Positions 35,303-44,979 of a stretch of DNA of 64,000 bases are shown piece after piece. Each line of letters opens with the position of its first letter. Positions within the stretch are counted from its first letter, which is position 1. Under the pieces are notes generated by a model. It saw nothing but the letters and a program-made list of their open reading frames with translations, was not told where the DNA came from and ran no database searches. The DNA is from an uncultured Verrucomicrobiota bacterium (lineage in GTDB: Bacteria > Verrucomicrobiota > Verrucomicrobiia > Limisphaerales > UBA9464), in assembly GCA_903922605.1 (NCBI GenBank), contig CAIXUG010000069.1, positions 187,200 through 251,199 on the forward strand, in the 5' to 3' direction. The translations under genes and the position numbers were made by a program.

Positions 35303-36457
35303 CTAGGCTTTGGGACCGCACAGGCCGGCCAAAATGGAGGCTTTACCACGACAGTGGGCGTGAGCCTCCTTCACGAATTCAAGGGTCATCGAACGCTGGT
35401 TTTCCTTCCCCCACGCATGCCAGTGATCTGGGTCGGGCGCCGTGAGGGTAACGAGCAGGGAATCTTCCTCCCAAGGCAACCCGTAACGCTCCGGCACCGT
35501 CTTGCCGGCTAGCACTACCCGGAGCCAAGGATACCGATGGAGCGGGGTCAGCAGGCTCTCCTGCAACCAACGGTCGGCCTCCCCGGAGGATTCGCAAGTA
35601 TCGAAGATCAGCAGCGTGGGCTGCCGTTTTTGAGAGAGCTGGAGCAAGATATCATTGAGCTGCCCTGCCAAATTGGTACTCATGGAACGCTGCGTCACCT
35701 GGAGCTGCTGCTCGAACTCGCGCACGCTGAGCAGGAGATCACCGGTACCTTTGAAGTCAAAACGCCCGCAAACACAGCCCGTGACCCGGCGTTGCGCGTT
35801 GTTAAAGAACTGCCGGGTAAGGTGGGTCTTGCCGGTCTCGCTCTCCCCTTTCACGAGGAGGAGCCGATACGGCGCACCTCGCGTCACCAGCGTGGCGAAA
35901 GCGGTCCGGGCGACATCGTGATCCGCCAGCGGCCAGCGAAGTTCCGGCACAGCTTCCGGCCAGTCGGCCGGTGCTTCAGGGGCCGCGACTGGGCGTGGGA
36001 AAGGCGGCTCTGGCTCGGCATAGGCGGGACCAGCGGTGATGGGAGTGATGCCTTGGAGGACCCTTAAAATTGCGGCCTGAGCCTCATCCTTTGAGGATTC
36101 ATAAAGCCGGCACCCCAGCAACATGGCGTGCATATCGGGCACTACACACTCCTCGACCACCAATGGAAGCAAGAACCGGGCGGAAGCATTCTGCAGGGAC
36201 TGTCGCCAGTAGGCATCGAATTCCTCCACACAAGCACCCGAACACCAATAGTCCTTGGAGTAGAGTGGAATAAGTCTGCGGCAATCCGTCGCAGCCTGGC
36301 GCATGTTGGAGGTCCAGGTTGTGCCTACCAGAAACTCATCCATCAGCACGGTGGAGAATCCTGCACGGCGCACGACCCAGTTGACCCATCGCGCCCAGGC
36401 TGCCTGTGCGCCCCGGTAACTTATGAAAAAGTCGATGGTGCCGTGTGGGTCCGACAT
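35303..36457 (-). CDS. TIR-domain P-loop NTPase (STAND-like), likely immune effector/switch
   Basis: A 384-residue protein. Residues 1-135 form a TIR domain (IDFFISYRG; the putative NADase Glu is E78 or E79 in CVEEFDAYW). A Pro-rich linker (144-170) leads to a P-loop NTPase with Walker A GESETGKT (204-211) and Walker B LLIFDT (282-287). It ends at a TAG (35303-35305), and the same frame resumes two codons later with the WH/TPR gene. TIR-STAND proteins in bacteria sense phage or stress and deplete NAD. The NTPase part alone is short, as the lid, winged-helix and sensor regions lie in the next gene. It stands alone between yhbY and ABC genes. Confidence 0.88.
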   Translation of the reverse strand: MSDPHGTIDFFISYRGAQAAWARWVNWVVRRAGFSTVLMDEFLVGTTWTSNMRQAATDCRRLIPLYSKDYWCSGACVEEFDAYWRQSLQNASARFLLPLVVEECVVPDMHAMLLGCRLYESSKDEAQAAILRVLQGITPITAGPAYAEPEPPFPRPVAAPEAPADWPEAVPELRWPLADHDVARTAFATLVTRGAPYRLLLVKGESETGKTHLTRQFFNNAQRRVTGCVCGRFDFKGTGDLLLSVREFEQQLQVTQRSMSTNLAGQLNDILLQLSQKRQPTLLIFDTCESSGEADRWLQESLLTPLHRYPWLRVVLAGKTVPERYGLPWEEDSLLVTLTAPDPDHWHAWGKENQRSMTLEFVKEAHAHCRGKASILAGLCGPKA

Positions 36458-36602
36458 TAATGGCGGCTTTGTTCAACGATTGAGGAATACTTGGCAAGCC
36501 GCTTATGAAGTTTTTACCATTCGCTCTCTTGCCGAATGCCCCACAAAGCGGCAGAGGACTGCCGCAGTCCAAGACGCTGCCGCGACTCCCGGCCCCCGAC
36601 CC

Positions 36603-37856
<1,254 letters not shown>

Positions 37857-37987
37857 TTGTTTGTTAGAGCGCTTTCAGAAGTCTGGTTGCCCTGCTCGTA
37901 ATTGGGAAAGGTGGAAGGCTGCCTTGGGGCATCGTTTCTTCCGATCCGCTTTTATCGTTTCCGGGAGACCTTTTAGTCTGCGGGCAC

Positions 37988-38150
37988 CCTTCCCCCTCAC
38001 CCCGGCCCTCTCCCTTGGGGAGAGGGAGAATCGCCGCCTGCATTCCTGCAAAACCCCACGCTGGACTTGCCGGAACCATCTTTCGACCAGCCGAGAAGCC
38101 GCCCCGCTTTCCCCTCTCCCTGAGGGAGAGGGTCAGGGTGAGGGGGAAGG
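37988..38150. repeat. Paired palindromes forming a long inverted repeat between the two permease genes
   Basis: CCTTCCCCCTCACCC (37988-38002) is matched in perfect inversion by GGGTGAGGGGGAAGG (38136-38150). Each arm also contains an internal hairpin (CCCTCTCCCTTGGGGAGAGGG and its partner). The motif of C-rich 'CCCTCACCC...CCCTCTCCC' words recurs in many bacterial genomes as an intergenic palindrome. The rest of the 382-bp gap shows no gene. Confidence 0.8.
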
Positions 38151-38238
38151 CAACTCGCGCATCCCCAGGCCTCCTGCCTTCCAATGTGACTTCTGAATGG
38201 TTCTCTTTCATCTGCGCTACTTCATTTCTGTGACTGCT

Positions 38239-39465
38239 TTAGTCGGCGCGCAGGGCGTCCACCGGGTCCATCCGGGCGGCGCGCCAGGCGGGGAGAAAAC
38301 CGCTGATCACACCCGTCAACACCGAGACCAGCAGCGCCACCGCCACCAGCCACCACGGCATTGCCGCCGCCAGGAACTTGTCCACCACCAATGTCAGGGG
38401 CCAGGCGATGAGCAGTCCCAGCATGCCCGCTCCCAGCGTGATCGTCGCGGCCTCGACCAGGAACTGCACCATGATGGTGCGGCGTTTGGCGCCAATCGCT
38501 TTGCGGATGCCGATCTCCTTGGTGCGCTCGGCCACGCTCACAAACATGATGTTCATGATGCCGATGCCGCCGACGAACAGCGCCAGGCCGCTGATGAACA
38601 GGCCCACGGCGGCGATGGTCCCGCCGACGGCGTTGAAGAAGGCGATCAGCGCATCCTGCTGGTTGATCGCAAAATCGTCTGGCAGGTCCGGCGGCACCCG
38701 GCGCAGTTTGCGCATGATGCCGCGGATCTCCTCCTTGGCGTCCTCAATCTGGGCAATGTCCCGGACCTTCGCCTGGATCGTGAGGTCGGGCCAGCGGGCG
38801 AAGTCGCGGGTGAAACGCGTGATCGGAATGACGATCTGGTTGTCGAGGTTGAAACCGGTGAAGAAGGTTCCCTGCTTCTCCATGACCCCGATGACTTCCA
38901 AATTCATGTCGTTCAGCTTCACCTTGCTGCCGATGGCGTTGCCGTAGGGAAAGAAGCGTTCCGCCAGGTAGCTTCCCAGCACACAGACCGGCCGGCCGCC
39001 CAGCACATCTTGGGCGGAGAGCCACCGGCCCGAAGTCACCGCCAGGCCACGTACGAGCAGGCTGTTCTCGTCGTTGCCCTCGACCCAGGCGCCCCGGGCC
39101 TGCTTGCGGCCGACCGACACGGTTCCATTGCCCTGGGATTCCACGCTGACCGCCGCCGAGAGCGTGACCATCCGCTCCACGTCACGGGCGTTTTGGAGCG
39201 TGAGTTCCTTGCGGTTGCGCGACAGCCGCCACTCGGTCTCGCCGGTCATCCAGGAGAATCGCTGGATGAAGAGAGTGTCCGCGCTGATGCCCGCGAGGCT
39301 CTTCTTGAACGCGGCATTCAGGCCGGTGATCGCCGTGCCCATGAGCGTGACCGAGACAATGCCGATGACGATGCCGAGTGTCGTCAGACCGGCCCGCAGC
39401 TTGTTCGCCCGGAGCGCCGCCCAGGCGATGACGACCGACTCCTTGAATTCGGTGAGAAGGGTCAT
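38239..39465 (-). CDS. MacB-type ABC transporter permease (FtsX domain)
   Basis: A 408-residue permease with the same plan as its neighbour: N-terminal helix (AGLTTLGIVIGIVSVTLMG), periplasmic domain, and GIGIMNIMFVSVAERTKEIGIRKAIGAK before the last helices. The ATG at 39465 overlaps by one base the stop of the small membrane-protein gene (TAATG), so translation is probably coupled. Two different permease genes in one operon suggest a heterodimer or two alternative pumps sharing one ATPase. Confidence 0.92.
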   Translation of the reverse strand: MTLLTEFKESVVIAWAALRANKLRAGLTTLGIVIGIVSVTLMGTAITGLNAAFKKSLAGISADTLFIQRFSWMTGETEWRLSRNRKELTLQNARDVERMVTLSAAVSVESQGNGTVSVGRKQARGAWVEGNDENSLLVRGLAVTSGRWLSAQDVLGGRPVCVLGSYLAERFFPYGNAIGSKVKLNDMNLEVIGVMEKQGTFFTGFNLDNQIVIPITRFTRDFARWPDLTIQAKVRDIAQIEDAKEEIRGIMRKLRRVPPDLPDDFAINQQDALIAFFNAVGGTIAAVGLFISGLALFVGGIGIMNIMFVSVAERTKEIGIRKAIGAKRRTIMVQFLVEAATITLGAGMLGLLIAWPLTLVVDKFLAAAMPWWLVAVALLVSVLTGVISGFLPAWRAARMDPVDALRAD

Positions 39466-39872
39466 TAGGGAAGGCGGCCGTCTCCGTTTCTTGCAACCCA
39501 CCGGCGAAGCCAAAATGAATAAGGGATAAGTGAGAATGGTAGAGCGAACATCGCCAACTCCGACAGGTACATTTCCATTCGGTCAACGAAGGTCATCCCG
39601 AAAGTATCGCTCTCCCCATCACCTTGCATCAAATCACCTAGTGAAATCCAGATCCATCCCCCCAGGGCAGCCACTAGGCAGGCCATGATCGCTGTTCGGG
39701 TCGGCTCCAGCCATTTCCGTGAATGCCACTGAACCAGAGCTTTGCCGACGGCCGCGACGAGAAATTGTGCCGTTCCGGGCACAAGCACGCCAAAGAACGT
39801 GACAAGCCCAAAGATGAAGATTGTAGGCACACCAAGCGCGAAAATCGGCATGCTTTTGAAATTGGAGCTCAT
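39465..39872 (-). CDS. Small membrane protein of unknown function in the ABC operon
   Basis: A 135-residue protein with about three hydrophobic segments ([55 protein letters not shown]) and no recognised domain. Gene reality is supported by context: its ATG overlaps the ATPase stop (ATGA, 39869-39872) and its stop overlaps the next permease start (TAATG). Such tight coupling suggests a partner or accessory subunit. It could also be an unrelated integral membrane protein inserted into the operon. Confidence 0.72.
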   Translation of the reverse strand: MSSNFKSMPIFALGVPTIFIFGLVTFFGVLVPGTAQFLVAAVGKALVQWHSRKWLEPTRTAIMACLVAALGGWIWISLGDLMQGDGESDTFGMTFVDRMEMYLSELAMFALPFSLIPYSFWLRRWVARNGDGRLP

Positions 39873-40591
39873 ATCGCCAGCGCCTCCATCTTCTTGGCGG
39901 CCCGCGGATTGGGGTTCACCTCATCCGCCGCGATGAGCCCGTCGCGAATACGGATGATCCGGCGGGCGTGTTGCGCGACGTCCTCCTCGTGGGTCACGAC
40001 GATGATCGTGTTGCCCCGGCGCGAGAGCGTTTCGAAGAGACCCAAGATTTCCTCACCGGTGCGGGAGTCGAGGTTGCCGGTCGGCTCGTCGGCCAGGACG
40101 ATGCTGGGGTTGTTCACCAGCGCCCGCGCGACGGCCACGCGCTGGCGTTGGCCGCCGGAAAGCTCGTTCGGCTTATGGTGCATCCGCTCCAACAGCCCGA
40201 CGTTCGTCAGCGCTTGAACGGCCTGTTCACGCCGCTCAGAGGCCGGAATGCCGGCGTAGATGAGCGGCAGCTCGACGTTGTGCAGCGAGTCGGATCGGGG
40301 CAGCAGATTGAAGCTCTGGAAGACAAAGCCGATCTCCCGGTTGCGGACCTCGGCGAGCGCGTTGTCGTCCATGTGGGCGACGTTGGTGCCGTTCAGCTCG
40401 TAATAGCCGCTGGAAGGCGAGTCCAGGCAGCCGAGGAGGTTCATCAGCGTGGACTTGCCGGAACCGGACGGCCCCATGATCGCAATATACTCGCCGCGCT
40501 CGATGGTCAACGTGACCCCCCGCAACGCATGGACGGTCTCGGTGCCCATCACGTAGCGCCGCGTCAGGTCATGGATCTGGATCAGGGGCAT
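39869..40591 (-). CDS. MacB/LolD-type ABC transporter ATP-binding protein
   Basis: A 240-residue ATPase with Walker [11 protein letters not shown]-loop FQSFNLL, signature [15 protein letters not shown], Walker [13 protein letters not shown] and the switch His in VVTHEED. It powers the two FtsX-type permeases encoded downstream. It overlaps the small membrane gene by 4 bp. An AT-rich palindromic stretch separates it from the adaptor gene. Confidence 0.94.
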   Translation of the reverse strand: MPLIQIHDLTRRYVMGTETVHALRGVTLTIERGEYIAIMGPSGSGKSTLMNLLGCLDSPSSGYYELNGTNVAHMDDNALAEVRNREIGFVFQSFNLLPRSDSLHNVELPLIYAGIPASERREQAVQALTNVGLLERMHHKPNELSGGQRQRVAVARALVNNPSIVLADEPTGNLDSRTGEEILGLFETLSRRGNTIIVVTHEEDVAQHARRIIRIRDGLIAADEVNPNPRAAKKMEALAI

Positions 40592-40600
40592 GGGGAAGTT

Positions 40601-40722
40601 GCGAATGACGAGTTTCGAATTTCGAATTCAGAATTCTTGATTCGAAGTCTCAAGTACCCACGTGGCCACCGATTCCGGCGTTTCGGCATTCGAAACTCGA
40701 CATTTGAAACTCGAAATTCCCT
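40601..40722. repeat. AT-rich word repeats with inverted symmetry inside the efflux operon
   Basis: Words of 'gagtttcgaatttcgaattc' type on the left are mirrored by 'gaaactcgacatttgaaactcg' on the right, with a GC-rich centre. It is lower in GC than the flanking genes and carries no terminator T-run. It fills the gap between the adaptor and ATPase genes and could attenuate transcription between them. Confidence 0.6.
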
Positions 40723-42111
40723 TCACTTTTTCTCCTCCGGCTTCGCGTCCTTCTTGGTGTTGTCCACCTTGGCCTGTTTCTCGTCCTCCAGCTCGCGGGC
40801 AATCGCCTTGTAGCTCCCGGTGACGATTTCCTGACCTTCGGTCACGCCTTCCAAAATCTCGTAATAGGACTCGTCGCTGATGCCCCGCTTGACGGGGATC
40901 ATCTTCGCCTTGCCATCCACGACACTGAAGACGATGTCGATCGGCTTCGGACCGCTCTTGTCCTTTTTCTTGGTCAGGTCGGCGAGTTCCTGCTCCAGAT
41001 CCTTGTCCTCGCCCTTGGCCATCGGCATCGGCTTCGTCTCCTTCTTGGATCCTTTGGGCAGCCGGGTGGTGACCGCCTGGATTGGCACCGTCAGCACGTT
41101 GGTGCGATAGCGCGTCTCGATCTCCGCCGTCACGCTCATGCCGGGCAAAAACCGGTCCTTGTCGGTGACGCGGATGCGCACCTCGAACTTGGTGGCCTCC
41201 GACTGGGTATTGGCGGCGGTGGTCTTGGCGGAATTGGCAATCTGCGTGACCACGCCGGCGAACTTGTGGTCGCGGAAGGAATCCACCTCCAGCCGCGCTT
41301 TCTGATCCATCTGGACCAGCACCACATCCACTTCACCGACCTCGACCCGTGCCTCCATCTCATTGAGATCGGCCACGGTCATGATCTCGGTGCCGGCCAT
41401 CATGCCGGTACCCACCACGCGTTCACCTTTTTCCGAGCTAAGCTTGCTCACCGTGCCATCAATGGGGCTGTAAATGGTGCATTTCAGCAGGTCTTCCTGG
41501 GTCTTCTTCAGGGACTGCTTGGCCATCTCAGCCTGATGCAGGGCGTTGTCCACCTGCGCTTTGGCAACATCGAAGGTGGTCCGGAACTCATCATAGCCGG
41601 ACTCGCTGAGCAGCTTCCGCTCAAAGAGTTCCTTGTTGCGCTTGAATTCGGCCTCGGCCTTCGCTGCCTGAGCGATGGCGGTGACGCGGCCGGATTCGGC
41701 CGACTGGTAGTTCGCCTCGGCGGAATCGCGGCTCGCGATATAGGCGTCCTCCTTGATCTTCACCAGCAGGTCGCCCTTCTTCACCGCCTGCCCCTCCTTG
41801 ACCGGCAGGTCGATGATCTCACCCGCGACTTCGGGGCTGATCTTCACCTGCAAAAAGGGCTGTATCTTTCCGGTCGCCGTGACGATCTCGGTGAGATTGC
41901 GCCGCGTGGCCTTCTCGGTCTGCACGGTGAGAGGCCTGGGTTTGTATTTCTGCCAGGCCATCGCGCCACCGCCAGCCGCCAGCAGCAGGACGACGGGAAT
42001 CGCCCAGAACAGCCACTTCGATTGCTTTTTCTTGGAAAGGGTCATTTTGCCGCCCGGAGAACCCGGAGGGGAGGCTTTTGTTTCAGACGAAATGACGGGC
42101 GGCGAATCCAT
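40723..42111 (-). CDS. Efflux periplasmic adaptor subunit (MacA/HlyD type)
   Basis: A 462-residue membrane-fusion protein. An N-terminal anchor (WLFWAIPVVLLLAAGGGAMAW) is followed by the lipoyl/beta-barrel half (GKIQPFLQVKISPEVAGEII), a coiled-coil hairpin (AKAEAEFKRNKELFERKLLSE), the second lipoyl half (IYSPIDGTVSKLSSEKGERV) and the membrane-proximal domain. A charged insert (KKDKSGPKP) and a Lys-rich tail are present. It heads the leftward operon and would bridge the MacB-like permeases to an outer-membrane TolC, perhaps the one encoded in the divergent operon. Confidence 0.93.
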   Translation of the reverse strand: MDSPPVISSETKASPPGSPGGKMTLSKKKQSKWLFWAIPVVLLLAAGGGAMAWQKYKPRPLTVQTEKATRRNLTEIVTATGKIQPFLQVKISPEVAGEIIDLPVKEGQAVKKGDLLVKIKEDAYIASRDSAEANYQSAESGRVTAIAQAAKAEAEFKRNKELFERKLLSESGYDEFRTTFDVAKAQVDNALHQAEMAKQSLKKTQEDLLKCTIYSPIDGTVSKLSSEKGERVVGTGMMAGTEIMTVADLNEMEARVEVGEVDVVLVQMDQKARLEVDSFRDHKFAGVVTQIANSAKTTAANTQSEATKFEVRIRVTDKDRFLPGMSVTAEIETRYRTNVLTVPIQAVTTRLPKGSKKETKPMPMAKGEDKDLEQELADLTKKKDKSGPKPIDIVFSVVDGKAKMIPVKRGISDESYYEILEGVTEGQEIVTGSYKAIARELEDEKQAKVDNTKKDAKPEEKK

Positions 42112-42497
42112 GGGATGAAATGACTTTGTTGACCGTGGTGGGCTCGATAATTCAAGTCAAGCTGAGCAGGCTGCAAATGGCGGTTAGAATCCGTCTCAAA
42201 AATTGGAAGGGGCCGTCTTCGTGATGGAGGCTGGAGAGCGAAGGAAGCCGGCAGCAGCAAACGCAGGGCGCAGCGCCGACCAGGCGGCCATCCGGCCCGG
42301 CCGTGAAATCCCCAAGGCGGCAGGAATATTGGTCGGGGGCCTCGTTGACCCGGGCATCACAGCTCGCAGGGGATGCCCCGCCCGTCCCAACGTGACCAAA
42401 CCAAAATCTCTCGCTTCAGCACCTTTCCCAATTTTCAGACGGCTCTCAGACCGAGCAGGCTTGTCGTCGTCACGCGCCGGGTTACCTTGCCGCCACG
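42112..42497. other. 386-bp divergent intergenic region between two export operons
   Basis: It must hold the promoters of the leftward efflux operon and the rightward lipoprotein gene. No clear -35/-10 pair could be picked by eye. 'cgtctcaaaaattgg' near 42190 and 'caattttcagacgg' near 42430 are mirrored words of the kind seen in other gaps of this window; 'gttttcagacggg' recurs at 43150. No convincing gene. Confidence 0.5.
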
Positions 42498-42983
42498 ATG
42501 ACCTCCCGCCGTTTCGCCCGGATTTTCGCGGCCCTCTGCCTGTTTGGCCTGCTGGCCGGCTGCGCCACCACCCGGGACGACGGTGACTTTGATGTGACAA
42601 TGGTCAACGTCCGTTCCGGCACCGGCTCCGAGGGAGAAGTGCAGCTGGTCTTCACGCTGCGCCTGCAAAATGCCTCCCCCGCCCCGGTCACGGTCGATGG
42701 CGCGGCGCACAAAATCTATCTGAACGGTATCTATATCGGGCAGGGCCTGACCAATGAGCGGGTGGACATTCCGCGCCTGGCCACCACGACCCAGCAGGTC
42801 ACGGTCAATCTGAGCACCTTCCGCCTCGCCTGGGCCCTGTCCAAGGTGTATCGGACGCAAAAGGCGGACTACCGTGTGGAGAGCACGATCTACGCAGCCG
42901 AGGGCGGCCGCACCCGGCGAATCCGCGCGCATAAGGAAGGCGCGGTGGATCTGAATGAACTCGCCGCGCCGTTGGGGCGGTGA
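42498..42983 (+). CDS. LEA14-like lipoprotein
   Basis: A 161-residue lipoprotein. The signal peptide ends with LLAGC (lipobox), then a single beta-sandwich of the LEA type 2/WHy kind (VTMVNVRSGTGSEGEVQLVFTLRLQNASPAPVTVDGAAHKIYLNG). Such domains bind hydrophobic ligands or act as envelope stress proteins; the precise role is unknown. It is the first rightward gene after the divergent region and is separated from tolC by 229 bp, so co-transcription is possible but not certain. Confidence 0.8.
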   Translation: MTSRRFARIFAALCLFGLLAGCATTRDDGDFDVTMVNVRSGTGSEGEVQLVFTLRLQNASPAPVTVDGAAHKIYLNGIYIGQGLTNERVDIPRLATTTQQVTVNLSTFRLAWALSKVYRTQKADYRVESTIYAAEGGRTRRIRAHKEGAVDLNELAAPLGR

Positions 42984-43212
42984 CGACCGGAACCTTTTGG
43001 AAGACCCGGAGTTTTATCCGTGCCGTTTCCCGGGAAGGTCTGTCTGAATGTTGGGAAGTGTGCTGCGCGAGGGAGAACACCCATCAAGGGTCTGCGACCA
43101 CAGAGCAAGGCGCCCTGCGGCCCAGCTATGAAAACAGCCACCCTCGCAGTTTTCAGACGGGCTCTTCCCCCCGCGCCTTTTCCCGATAACATGTTTGAAC
43201 GCGGGAAGGGGT

Positions 43213-44979
43213 ATGGTAGTCCATGAGGCCCGTTCCCAAGTGAAGTATAAGCCGACAACCCGGACCGCGACCATTCTGGCCGGGCTTGCCCTTGCCGTTT
43301 TGGTATCAGGCTGCTCGGCAAAATATTGGAAGCGCTCTGCCGACAAGGAGTCTGCCCAGCTCATCCGGGAGAAGAGCCGGTCCGTGCCCAACATGGACAC
43401 CAACTTCACGATCGAGCCCAGACTTCCGATCGCACTGGATTCCCTGCCTGTCGCCCCCGTTCCGGAGGAGTTCCTGGGCGAGGAAGCCGCCGCCGAGCGG
43501 GACGCGAAAGTCCTGCCGCTGCTCACGGCGCTGGAAGTCGCCATCACACAAAGCCGCGATTACCAGCTTCAGAAAGAGCAGCTTTACCTGCAGTCCCTGC
43601 AGCTGGCCCTGGAACGGCACCAATACCGGCCCCTGTTCAGCGGCCAGGTCAGCGGCACCTACCAGGCCCAGTCGATCCCCACCGACAAGATCGAGGTCGT
43701 GGTGGACGCCATCACCGGACAGCCCAAGACCGTCATTGAAAGCGACGCCCTGCTCGTGGACCAGAGCCTCGTGTCGGCCAACGGCGGCGTCAGCGGCAGC
43801 CTGCTCCTGGCAACCGGGGCCCGGCTGACAGCCGCCTTCACCACGGATTTTCTGCGTTTCCTCACCGGCGACCCGATGCCGGCCGCCACGGCCAGCGCCG
43901 TGGGCCAGATCACGCAGCCGCTGTTTCGCGGGGCCGGCTACAAGGCCACAATGGAAAACCTGACCCAATCCGAACGGGACCTCCTCTATGCGTTGCGGCG
44001 CTTTGCAGCCTATCGCAAGGACTTCGCGGTACGCATTGCCAGCGACTATTACGCGGTGTTGCAGGCCCGCGACACCGTCCGGAACGCGTGGGCCGATCTC
44101 CGCCGCTCGCGTGACAACGTCCGGCGCGAACAGGCGTTTGCCGACGAGGGACAGCGCCCGCTCGCCTCGCTAGACCAGTTCAAACAGGCCGAGCTGAAAT
44201 CCGAGACCGGCTGGGTGGATGCCCTGCGCAACTACCGCGAGGCGCTGGACCGCTTCAAGATCACCCTTGGCCTGCCCATTGAGACCCGGCTGGTCCTGGA
44301 TGACCACGAGCTTGCCCAGCTCCGGATTCTCGATCCGGGCCTGAAACAAGACGAGGCGGTCCGGGCGGCGCTGGTCATGCGGCTGGATCTTCGCAACACC
44401 CGGGATCAGGCCGAGGATGCCACCCGCCGCATCGACGTCGCCAAAAACGGCCTCCTACCCCAGGTGGACCTCGTGGCCCGAGCTAGCATGGACAACAGCC
44501 AGAACGGGAATGTCACCCTGCCCGATCCGAGGCGTTACCGCTGGAGCGCCGGGCTGGACATTGATCTTCCCCTCGACCGCAAGGCCGAACGCAACAGCTA
44601 CCGCGCGTCGCTGATCGCCGCCGAGCAGGCCAAACGACAGCTCGCGCTGGCGGAAGACCAGCTGAAACTTCAGGTGGCGAGCGATCTCCGGGCCCTGGAG
44701 CAGGCCCGCCGGAATTTCGAAAACGCCGAACTGAGCGTGACGCTCGGCGAACGGCGCGTGGAGGAACAGACCATGCGGATGCAGCTGGGCCGCGGTGTCA
44801 CCCGGGACATGCTCGACGCCCAGGCCGACCTGAATTCCGCGCGCAATGCCCGCACCTCCACGCTCGTCGGCCACACGATCGCCCGGCTCAACTTCTGGCG
44901 CGACCTGGGCCTGCTTTACATCAAGGATAACGGTTCCTGGGAAAACCTGCCCACCATGGCTCCCGCCCCCAAATCATGA
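43213..44979 (+). CDS. TolC-family outer-membrane efflux lipoprotein
   Basis: A 588-residue protein. ATG 43213 follows a strong GGAAGGGG Shine-Dalgarno; the frame is also open to a TTG at 43195. The N-terminus has a lipobox (LVSGC), as in OprM-type factors. The body has two helical repeats typical of outer-membrane efflux proteins (QSRDYQLQKEQLYLQSLQLALER; EAGQRPLASLDQFK-like segment near DEGQRPLASLDQFKQAEL). It overlaps the adaptor gene by 4 bp (ATGA). It would form the exit duct of the rightward pump and possibly also serve the divergent one. Confidence 0.9.
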   Translation: MVVHEARSQVKYKPTTRTATILAGLALAVLVSGCSAKYWKRSADKESAQLIREKSRSVPNMDTNFTIEPRLPIALDSLPVAPVPEEFLGEEAAAERDAKVLPLLTALEVAITQSRDYQLQKEQLYLQSLQLALERHQYRPLFSGQVSGTYQAQSIPTDKIEVVVDAITGQPKTVIESDALLVDQSLVSANGGVSGSLLLATGARLTAAFTTDFLRFLTGDPMPAATASAVGQITQPLFRGAGYKATMENLTQSERDLLYALRRFAAYRKDFAVRIASDYYAVLQARDTVRNAWADLRRSRDNVRREQAFADEGQRPLASLDQFKQAELKSETGWVDALRNYREALDRFKITLGLPIETRLVLDDHELAQLRILDPGLKQDEAVRAALVMRLDLRNTRDQAEDATRRIDVAKNGLLPQVDLVARASMDNSQNGNVTLPDPRRYRWSAGLDIDLPLDRKAERNSYRASLIAAEQAKRQLALAEDQLKLQVASDLRALEQARRNFENAELSVTLGERRVEEQTMRMQLGRGVTRDMLDAQADLNSARNARTSTLVGHTIARLNFWRDLGLLYIKDNGSWENLPTMAPAPKS

